The position numbers and the translations under genes were made by a program. From Desulfohalobiaceae bacterium (GTDB lineage: Bacteria > Desulfobacterota > Desulfovibrionia > Desulfovibrionales > Desulfothermaceae): a stretch of DNA of 5,247 nt. The notes under the pieces were generated by a model that worked only from the letters and a program-made list of their open reading frames with translations, was not told the DNA's origin and searched no databases. Position 1 is the stretch's first letter. Every line of letters starts with the position of its first letter. Where the stretch lies: the NCBI GenBank assembly GCA_021737115.1, contig JAIPER010000288.1, positions 1 to 5,247 of the forward strand. The letters run 5' to 3'. Positions 1 through 4,799 of this stretch are shown one piece after another.

Positions 1-1
1 G

Positions 2-715
2 GTTCGCAACAGACAGGCCGAACTGGGCATCATCCCCCTGGAGAATTCGCTGCAGGGAACAGTGGGCCAGAGCCTGGATTTGTTCCTGCGCTACGACGTC
101 TTTGTTCAGGCTGAAGTCTTCTGCCGGATCAGCCACTCCCTGCTGGCGGTCGGGGATTCGCTCGAGGATATCAAGGTGGTTTATTCCCATCCCCAGGCCC
201 TGCAGCAATGCACGACCTGGCTGTCCGTCCACGTCCCTCAGGCAAAGGTCGTGCCAGTGGAGAGCACGGCAGCCGCGGCCCGGCGCATCGTGGGCCAAAA
301 GGGGCTGGCGGCCGTCGCCCATGCGGACCTGGCCGCGGTCCTGGGACTCTATGTCCTTCGATCCGGCATCGAGGATCTTCCGGAAAACTGGACCAGATTT
401 TTGATCATCGGGCCGGAGTCCCCGCCTGCCGGGAACCGGGACAAGACTTCCCTGCTGTTCACCCTGCCGGACAAGCCGGGATCTCTGGCCGGGGTGCTGG
501 GCATCCTGGCCGGTGAAAAGGTCAACATGAAAAAACTCGAATCCAGGCCCTTCCGCGGCAGCAAATGGGAGTACGTCTTTTTCGCGGATGTGGAGTGCGA
601 TCTTTCCAGACAGGAATACGCCGGTCTGCTGCAGTCCCTGCGGGAGAACTGCCACAGCCTGCGCGTCCTGGGCAGTTATCCCGATGGACCGTATATCCAG
701 AAGACGGCGGTCTGA
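2..715 (+). CDS. pheA: Prephenate dehydratase with C-terminal ACT domain, 5'-truncated
   Basis: Converts prephenate to phenylpyruvate in phenylalanine synthesis; cytoplasmic. The frame is open from base 2, so the gene starts before the window; 237 residues remain. The GTG at 62 is an internal Val codon: the conserved dehydratase segment GIIPLENSLQGTVGQS spans it. The catalytic-domain signature NWTRF (Thr-Arg-Phe codons at 392-400) follows. An ACT regulatory domain then runs over roughly 443-676, with PGSLAGVL (from 476) in place of the usual GALV motif and LESRPF (ESRP motif, from 539). These two motifs form the Phe-binding site in the family, so feedback inhibition by Phe is likely. A chorismate mutase domain may lie N-terminally, as in many proteobacterial fusions, but is outside the window. 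The stop is 42 nt before aroA, in the same reading frame, which suggests co-transcription. The family call is secure; the mutase fusion cannot be judged. Confidence 0.96.
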   Translation, partial: VRNRQAELGIIPLENSLQGTVGQSLDLFLRYDVFVQAEVFCRISHSLLAVGDSLEDIKVVYSHPQALQQCTTWLSVHVPQAKVVPVESTAAAARRIVGQKGLAAVAHADLAAVLGLYVLRSGIEDLPENWTRFLIIGPESPPAGNRDKTSLLFTLPDKPGSLAGVLGILAGEKVNMKKLESRPFRGSKWEYVFFADVECDLSRQEYAGLLQSLRENCHSLRVLGSYPDGPYIQKTAV

Positions 716-757
716 TGTCTGCCCTCTTATGGTAGTTATACCGGGAGACAAACACAT

Positions 758-2065
758 ATGCCTCTGACAATATCCGCCCCCTCGAGTAAGTCCCTGTCCC
801 ACCGGGCGCTGATTGCAGCTTCCCTGGCCCGGGGAGAGTCCTGCCTGAGCCGGGTCCTGGACAGCCAGGACCTGCAGCGGACCATGGACTGCCTGCAGAC
901 CCTGGGAGCCGGGATCAACGAGAAGCAGGGAGATGTGAAGGTGACCGGGATCGACTGGTTTGCCGGGAAAAGGGACGATCCCCTGGAGCTGGATGTGGGA
1001 GAATCCGGGACCACCTGCAGGCTGATCACGCCGCTTTGCGCCCTGGGCCGGACACCCTGCCGGGTCTTCGGCCGGGGCCGGATGCACAGCCGTCCCCTGG
1101 ATGAGTTGGCCGAGGCCCTTATCCAGCAGGGATCCAGCTTTGAATGGCTGGGCCGGGAGGGATGCCCCCCCTTTGTCCTGAAACCGGGCGGATTGCGGGG
1201 AGGGGAGGTGGAGATCAGCCTGGAGCAGAGCAGCCAGTACCTCTCCGGACTGCTTCTGGCCGCTCCCCTGGCCGCCAGAGAGCTGATCATCAGGGTAGGC
1301 GGTTCCAAATCCGTGTCCTGGCCCTACGTGGCCCTGACCCTTGAGGTCATGGACCATTTCGGGGCCGAGTTCGAGGTCGAGGTGCGGGATCAGGGTGGCT
1401 GGACAACGGTCCCCCGGACCGGGATCAGGGAACTGCGCCCGGGCCGGGTCAGGTTCCGGGTTCAGCCCTCCGGCTACCGTCCCGGGGAATATAGCGTGGA
1501 GGGAGACTGGAGCAATGCCTCCTACTTTCTGGCCGCAGGGGCCCTGCTGGCGGACGGCATCAAGGTCCGTAACCTCAACCCGGACTCGATCCAGGGGGAT
1601 TCCCGGATCCAGGGCATTCTCAAGCAGATGGGCGCCCGCATCCAGTGGGATGAAAAGGGGCTGAGCGTTTATCCGGGGCAACTGCAGGGGACTGAACTGG
1701 ACATGGGCTCCTGCCCGGACCTGGTGCCCACGGTGGCGGTTCTGGCCAGCCTGGCCCGGGGAGAAACCAGGATCAGCAACGTGGCCCATCTCCGGCTCAA
1801 GGAAAGCGACCGGCTTCAGGCCCTGGCTGCGCAGATAACCAAAACCGGGTCCAAGGTCCGACTCCTGGAAGACGGCCTGCTGATCTCCCCTGCAAACGGA
1901 TTGAACCGTGAGCCGGAAGAGTTCGAGACTTACGGGGATCACCGAATAGCCATGAGCCTGTCCCTGTATGGCCTGGCCGGTGTTTTGGTCCGCCTGGACG
2001 ACCCCGGGTGCGTGGCCAAGTCCTTTCCCGGATTCTGGCAGGAGTGGGAAAAGGTCAAGCCGTGA
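758..2065 (+). CDS. aroA: 3-phosphoshikimate 1-carboxyvinyltransferase (EPSP synthase)
   Basis: Transfers the enolpyruvyl group of phosphoenolpyruvate to shikimate-3-phosphate, the sixth shikimate-pathway step; cytoplasmic. The protein is 435 residues, normal for the family. Visible active-site signatures are SSKSLSHR (K11, S12, R16), GESGTTCRL (residues 81-89), GRMHSRP (R108), SSQYLSGLL (S158-S159-Q160), GDWSNASYFL, PDLVPT (D321, the expected catalytic Asp), RLKESDRL (E349, R352), YGDHRIAM (H395, R396) and AKSFPGF (K421). The start is the ATG at 758, with GGGAGA at 743-748 nine nt upstream. No other usual start lies between it and the in-frame pheA stop, although the N-terminus is about ten residues shorter than the E. 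coli enzyme. The bacterial glyphosate-sensitivity class was not assigned. The stop codon is followed almost at once by the heptamer array, so the natural junction to tyrA appears to have been disrupted. Confidence 0.97.
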   Translation: MPLTISAPSSKSLSHRALIAASLARGESCLSRVLDSQDLQRTMDCLQTLGAGINEKQGDVKVTGIDWFAGKRDDPLELDVGESGTTCRLITPLCALGRTPCRVFGRGRMHSRPLDELAEALIQQGSSFEWLGREGCPPFVLKPGGLRGGEVEISLEQSSQYLSGLLLAAPLAARELIIRVGGSKSVSWPYVALTLEVMDHFGAEFEVEVRDQGGWTTVPRTGIRELRPGRVRFRVQPSGYRPGEYSVEGDWSNASYFLAAGALLADGIKVRNLNPDSIQGDSRIQGILKQMGARIQWDEKGLSVYPGQLQGTELDMGSCPDLVPTVAVLASLARGETRISNVAHLRLKESDRLQALAAQITKTGSKVRLLEDGLLISPANGLNREPEEFETYGDHRIAMSLSLYGLAGVLVRLDDPGCVAKSFPGFWQEWEKVKP

Positions 2066-2071
2066 GGGTGA

Positions 2072-2360
2072 GGAAGCGCGGAGCTCGGAACTGGGAACGC
2101 GGAGCTCGGAACGCGGAGCTCGGAGCTCGGAACGCGGAACGCGGAGCGCGGAGTGTGGAGTTGGGAAGCGGGGAGTGCGGAGTGAAGAAGCTCGGAGCTC
2201 GGAACGCGGAACGCGGAGCGCGGAGTGTGGAGTGTGGAGTGGGGAAGCGGGAAGCTCGGAGCTCGGAACGCGGAGCTCGGAATGCGGAACGGGGAACTCG
2301 GAACGGGGAGCGGGGAACTCGGAACGGGGAGCGGGGAACTCGGAGCGGGGAGTGGGAAGC
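2072..2360 (+). repeat. Degenerate tandem heptamer array, consensus GGARNNN
   Basis: From 2080 to 2355 the sequence parses almost without interruption into about 38 seven-base units beginning GGA. The commonest are GGAGCTC, GGAACGC, GGAACGG, GGAACTC, GGAGCGC, GGAGCGG and GGAGTGT. The register slips by one base at about 2171-2178, 2179-2193 and 2250-2257. The + strand is strongly purine-rich and has almost no stop triplets in several frames, which creates long spurious reading frames on both strands. Their products are 7-residue repeats (RSSERGT-like), because three heptamers make seven codons. The array fills the aroA-tyrA spacer from just after the aroA stop and probably arose by slippage and unequal exchange. 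Heptanucleotide short tandem repeats are known from heterocystous cyanobacteria (STRR sequences); no function is assigned here. Confidence 0.93.
2291..2356 (+). other. GGGG-rich end of the heptamer array, possible G-quadruplex
   Basis: The last part of the array is built from a 21-bp super-unit (GGAACTC, then GGAACGG, then GGAGCGG), seen at 2293-2313 and 2314-2334 and shortened at 2335-2348. It places runs of four G at 2291, 2305, 2312, 2326, 2333 and 2347, and a run of three at 2354. Spacers alternate between 10 and 3 nt. Four or more G-runs on the sense (RNA-like) strand could form a quadruplex or favour an R-loop during transcription. The 10-nt loops make any quadruplex less stable than a canonical one. 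This is sequence potential only. Confidence 0.4.
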
Positions 2361-2397
2361 GCCAGAGAGGAACCGAAAACGAAACTGCAAAATATAA

Positions 2398-2489
2398 TAT
2401 ACTGATCCAATTTTGGTTTTTATAACGAAGACTCGCGACTCCAAAGCTCCAGGCCCAAATTTCACAAAAAACTAAGTTGGATCAGTATA
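2398..2489. mobile_element. MITE-like element with 24-bp imperfect terminal inverted repeats
   Basis: The ends 2398-2421 and 2466-2489 are inverted repeats that match at 21 of 24 positions. The outer 13 bases (TATACTGATCCAA and its complement) are perfect; mismatches fall at positions 14, 17 and 19. The 92-bp unit is AT-richer than its flanks and encodes nothing. Its outermost dinucleotides read TA at both sides, which would fit a TA target duplication as made by IS630/Tc1-mariner-type transposases; that assignment is inference. It sits between the heptamer array and tyrA and ends 10 nt before the tyrA ATG. In RNA it could fold as a 13-bp stem, extended to 16 pairs by one G-U wobble, with a large loop. 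Alternatives are a non-mobile palindromic repeat or a regulator-binding structure. No transposase is in the window. Confidence 0.55.
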
Positions 2490-2499
2490 GAAATCAGCC

Positions 2500-3282
2500 A
2501 TGACAGAATCAGACTTTGGGGGAATACACAGCATCAGCATCATCGGAGCCAAGGGGGCTATGGGCCGGTTTTTCAGAGAACGGCTGAACCGCATGGGCTA
2601 TCTGGTGAGAGCTTTGGATCGTCCTTTACCGGAAGACAGTCTCCTGCAGGCAGGTCTGAACTCGAACCTGGTGCTGCTGGCCGTGCCCATCAGGGCCATG
2701 GAGGATGTCCTGCAAGACATTAAGAGACATCTGCCCACCGGGTCGATACTGGCCGATATCTGTTCGGTCAAGATCCGGCCGCTGCAGCTGATGCTCGGGT
2801 CTCATCCAGGCCCGGTGGTGGGGCTGCACCCCTTGTTCGGACCTGATGCGGATGCCTCCCGGCCCCTGAAGGTGGCCCTGGTGCCTGGCAGGGACCGGCA
2901 GGCGGGAAACGAGGTCCGGGACCTTCTCAGCTCCACAGGGTTCAGGCCCTTTGAAACCTCGGCCGAGGAGCACGATCAGGCCATGGCCTTGATTCAGGGG
3001 CTGAACTTCGTGACCACGGTCTCCTATCTGTCCGCTGCTTCCGAAAGCCCGGGGCTGGAGAAATTCCTGACTCCCTCCTTTGAAAGGCGCCTCCAGGCCG
3101 CCAGTAAGATGCTCACCGAGGACGGGGAGCTCTTTCAGGACCTGTTCGAGATCAATCCCTTCAGCCAGGACGCTGTCCGTTCCTACCGCTCTTATTTGAA
3201 TCTGGCCGCAGCCGGTGAACTGGATCTTTTGAACGACAAGGCCTGCTGGTGGTGGAGTGTGGAAAAAGAGGAGGGGGGATAG
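2500..3282 (+). CDS. tyrA: Prephenate dehydrogenase with a Trp-Trp-Trp tail
   Basis: Oxidatively decarboxylates prephenate to 4-hydroxyphenylpyruvate for tyrosine synthesis; cytoplasmic. The protein is 260 residues, single-function, with no mutase or ACT domain. The N-terminal Rossmann domain has ISIIGAKGAMG (glycines 16, 19, 22), and Asp40 near the end of the second strand suggests NAD+ rather than NADP+. Then come LLAVP, LADICSVK and GLHPLFGP, with H110 matching the catalytic His of the family HPMFG motif. The helical C-terminal domain has EEHDQAMALIQGL (156-168) and SFERRL...EDGELFQDLFEINPF. The ATG at 2500 is the only plausible start: an in-frame TAG lies at 2488-2490. It has no good Shine-Dalgarno; the nearest candidate, GGAT at 2479-2482, is too far away and lies in the inverted-repeat element. 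The last residues, CWWWSVEKEEGG, contain the protein's only three tryptophans (W250-W252) and probably double as a Trp-sensing leader for trpE. Confidence 0.93.
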   Translation: MTESDFGGIHSISIIGAKGAMGRFFRERLNRMGYLVRALDRPLPEDSLLQAGLNSNLVLLAVPIRAMEDVLQDIKRHLPTGSILADICSVKIRPLQLMLGSHPGPVVGLHPLFGPDADASRPLKVALVPGRDRQAGNEVRDLLSSTGFRPFETSAEEHDQAMALIQGLNFVTTVSYLSAASESPGLEKFLTPSFERRLQAASKMLTEDGELFQDLFEINPFSQDAVRSYRSYLNLAAAGELDLLNDKACWWWSVEKEEGG

Positions 3283-3330
3283 CGTCTGTTCAAGACGAAA
3301 GCATCAAACGAAAAGCCGCATCCCTGCTCC
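3270..3330 (+). promoter_or_regulatory. Predicted antiterminator hairpin competing with the trpE-leader terminator
   Basis: The 5' arm 3270-3284 overlaps the tyrA stop and pairs with 3317-3330, which is most of the terminator 5' arm plus its whole loop. Read by position, 3270-3273 (GGAG) pairs with 3327-3330 (CTCC). After one G/G mismatch, 3275-3280 (GGGGAT) pairs with 3320-3325 (ATCCCT), including one G-U pair. After a bulged A at 3281, 3282-3284 (GCG) pairs with 3317-3319 (CGC). This makes 13 pairs and is mutually exclusive with the terminator stem. A small hairpin, CGTCT/AGACG at 3283-3297, lies between the arms. The pairing was found by eye and no energy was calculated. Confidence 0.62.
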
Positions 3331-3348
3331 AGGGATGCGGCTTTTTTT
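3315..3348 (+). terminator. Intrinsic terminator between tyrA and trpE
   Basis: A perfect 11-bp GC-rich stem, GCCGCATCCCT (3315-3325) with AGGGATGCGGC (3331-3341), has a 5-nt loop and is followed by seven T residues (3342-3348). Four A residues before the stem could extend it against the T tract. This is a textbook rho-independent terminator on the + strand. Its position inside a same-strand biosynthetic cluster, just upstream of trpE, argues for conditional use as an attenuator rather than a simple operon end. The A tract would also give it some activity in the reverse direction, but no opposing gene is present. Confidence 0.95.
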
Positions 3349-3368
3349 ATGGCGAGCGGAAGTATAAG

Positions 3369-3373
3369 AAGGA
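3369..3373 (+). promoter_or_regulatory. Ribosome binding site that fixes the trpE start
   Basis: AAGGA lies 7 nt before the ATG at 3381. It supports that start over the in-frame GTG at 3249, which would make the protein read through the terminator hairpin. Confidence 0.8.
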
Positions 3374-3380
3374 AGAACCC

Positions 3381-4799
3381 ATGAGACCATTTTCTATCCA
3401 ACAATACGGGCAGACCTATCCGGCCGACACCCAGACCCCCATCAGTCTCTACCTGGATCTGGTGGGGGACGAGCCGGGCGTCCTCCTGGAGAGCGCTGAA
3501 ATCGACGGCCGGCTCGGACGCTACAGTCTGATAGCCTGGGATTTCCGGCTCCAGATCAACTGCAGGCAGGGCAGGCTGGAATGCCAAGTGTCTGATCCCC
3601 GTTTGGCCGGATTCAAGGAGTTCAACCAGCAGGAGTTTCTGCCCGGACTGAGGGCCCTGCTTCGCAGCCTGATTCTGCTGCCTCCGCAAAAACAAGGGCT
3701 GGAGTATCCGCCCATGACCAGATCCCTGGTCGGCTGTTTCGGCTATGGGCTGGCCGGGCTGCTTGAACCCAAGCTAAACCCCGTCCTGCCGCCGGAAACC
3801 GCCATGGTCAGACTGTTTTTGCCCGGACAGCAGATCCTCTTCGATCATCTGCATCAGCGCTGCCTCTTCATCAGCCTGGACAAGACGCGCAAGCCCAGGG
3901 TCCGGTCCAGGGCCGGGAAGAGCGAGGCCGACCCGGAGATCGGGCCGGTCAGCACGGATCCGGACAAGGCCGGCTTCTGCCGCAGGGTCGAGCAGACCAG
4001 GGAGCTGATCAAGGCCGGGCAGGCCATCCAGGTCGTCCTCTCGACCAGGTTCCAGGCCGGGTTTTCCGGGGATCCTTTTGTCCTCTACCGCAGGCTCCGT
4101 CAGGTCAATCCCTCCCCTTACATGTTCTACCAGAAGCTGCCTGGATGCACCCTGATCGGTTCATCCCCCGAACTCCTGGTCCGCTGCCGGGACAACATTC
4201 TGGAAGAGAGACCCATCGCCGGGACCAGGGTCAGGGGAAAGGATCAGGCCCGGGACGAAGGCCTGGCCGCAGAGCTCCTGGCAGATCCCAAAGAGCGGGC
4301 CGAACACGTCATGCTCGTCGATCTGGGCCGCAACGACCTGGGGCGGATCGCCGCGACCGGCAGCGTCCGGGTTGAGAAGTTCATGCAGGTCGAGCGTTTT
4401 TCCCATGTCATGCACCTGACCTCCTATCTCCAGGCCCGGCTGCAGCCGGACCTGGACTGGCTGGACGTCCTCAAGGCCTGCTTCCCGGCCGGGACCGTCT
4501 CCGGGGCCCCGAAGATACGAGCCATGGAGATCATCGGACGGATGGAAAGCCTGGATCGGGGGCCGTATGCCGGGGCTGTGGGCTGGCTGGGCCTGGACCG
4601 GGACAGTCTGAACCTCGATACCGGGATATTGATCCGTTCCCTGTGGATAGAAGATAACACCGTCTCCTGGCAGGCCGGGGCGGGCATAGTCATGGATTCT
4701 AACCCGGAACAGGAGTGGCGGGAATGTCTGAACAAGGCCCGGGTCATCCAGCAGATACTCAAGCAGCAGGGAGGCAGTGATGCTTTTGCTCATCGATAA
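3381..4799 (+). CDS. trpE: Anthranilate synthase component I
   Basis: With the TrpG amidotransferase it converts chorismate and glutamine to anthranilate, the first committed step to tryptophan; cytoplasmic complex. The length is 472 residues, within the family's range. The N-terminal domain carries LLESAEI (35-41), the conserved Trp-feedback element, together with RYSLIAW. The chorismate-binding domain shows NPSPYMFY (from 243), GSSPELLVR, RPIAGTRVRG (from 277), ELLADPKERAEHVMLVDLGR ending just before NDLG (to 321), FSHVMHLTS, FPAGTVSGAPKIRAMEII (from 368) and GAGIVMDSNPEQEW. LLES together with NPSPYM favours anthranilate synthase over aminodeoxychorismate or isochorismate synthase, and the directly following trpG agrees. 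The ATG at 3381 is chosen because of AAGGA seven nt upstream and because translation from FSIQQYGQTYPADTQTPISLYL fits the family N-terminus. Expression is probably set by the attenuator just upstream, with allosteric Trp inhibition as a second level. Confidence 0.97.
   Translation: MRPFSIQQYGQTYPADTQTPISLYLDLVGDEPGVLLESAEIDGRLGRYSLIAWDFRLQINCRQGRLECQVSDPRLAGFKEFNQQEFLPGLRALLRSLILLPPQKQGLEYPPMTRSLVGCFGYGLAGLLEPKLNPVLPPETAMVRLFLPGQQILFDHLHQRCLFISLDKTRKPRVRSRAGKSEADPEIGPVSTDPDKAGFCRRVEQTRELIKAGQAIQVVLSTRFQAGFSGDPFVLYRRLRQVNPSPYMFYQKLPGCTLIGSSPELLVRCRDNILEERPIAGTRVRGKDQARDEGLAAELLADPKERAEHVMLVDLGRNDLGRIAATGSVRVEKFMQVERFSHVMHLTSYLQARLQPDLDWLDVLKACFPAGTVSGAPKIRAMEIIGRMESLDRGPYAGAVGWLGLDRDSLNLDTGILIRSLWIEDNTVSWQAGAGIVMDSNPEQEWRECLNKARVIQQILKQQGGSDAFAHR
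4769..4774 (+). promoter_or_regulatory. Ribosome binding site for trpG inside the end of trpE
   Basis: GGGAGG ends 5 nt before the ATG at 4780 and only 2 nt before the in-frame GTG at 4777, so it favours the ATG. It lies within trpE coding sequence, which fits translational coupling. Confidence 0.8.

Larger units (their letters stand above)
3247..3348 (+). promoter_or_regulatory. Putative trp attenuator using the tyrA 3' end as leader peptide
   Basis: Three consecutive TGG codons (3247-3255) near the end of tyrA are followed by eight codons and TAG (3280-3282). An alternative pairing segment covers that stop, and an intrinsic terminator ends in T7 at 3348, 32 nt before trpE. These are the parts of a ribosome-mediated trp attenuator. 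With charged tRNA-Trp plentiful, the ribosome would run to the stop and cover 3270-3284, leaving the terminator free to form. With Trp scarce, it would stall at 3247-3255, about 14 nt short of the segment, so the antiterminator could form and trpE be transcribed. The parts are visible in the sequence; the mechanism is inferred from classical trp leaders. A plain terminator with chance Trp codons is the alternative. Confidence 0.72.

Noticed and set aside
2080..2355. CRISPR array
   Set aside because: The period is 7 bp, with no separate repeat and spacer units and no cas genes.
2393..2398. Perfect TATAAT that could be a -10 box for tyrA, and TATAAC at 2421-2426
   Set aside because: No acceptable -35 sequence lies 16-18 bp upstream of either (GAACCG-like for the first), there is no extended -10, and the region is AT-rich by nature.
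1968..2405. Long + strand reading frames across the heptamer array (also 2008-2397 and 2225-2425)
   Set aside because: They start inside aroA or in the repeat, have only low-complexity 7-residue repeats (RSSERGT-like) and exist because the heptamers lack stop triplets.
2055..2465. 136-codon reading frame on the - strand across the array
   Set aside because: It is the complement of the same stop-poor repeat, with FRAPRSA-type periodic product and no ribosome binding site.
3213..3231. Very short out-of-frame peptide with one Trp (VNWIF) as an independent leader
   Set aside because: It has a single Trp codon, lacks a ribosome binding site and ends well before the antiterminator arm; the tyrA frame with three Trp codons fits far better.
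3256..3282. GAG/UAG triplets near the tyrA stop as a TRAP-type binding site
   Set aside because: TRAP sites need about eleven triplets at 2-3 nt spacing. Only a few are present, and the 7-nt period of the upstream array does not fit either.
3249..3380. N-terminal extension of trpE from GTG 3249
   Set aside because: It would overlap tyrA and translate the terminator hairpin. The ATG at 3381 has its own AAGGA site and matches the family N-terminus.
3349..3384. 11-codon open frame (MASGSIRRKNP) ending in an ATGA overlap with trpE
   Set aside because: It begins at the end of the T tract with no Shine-Dalgarno and has no Trp codons; probably chance.
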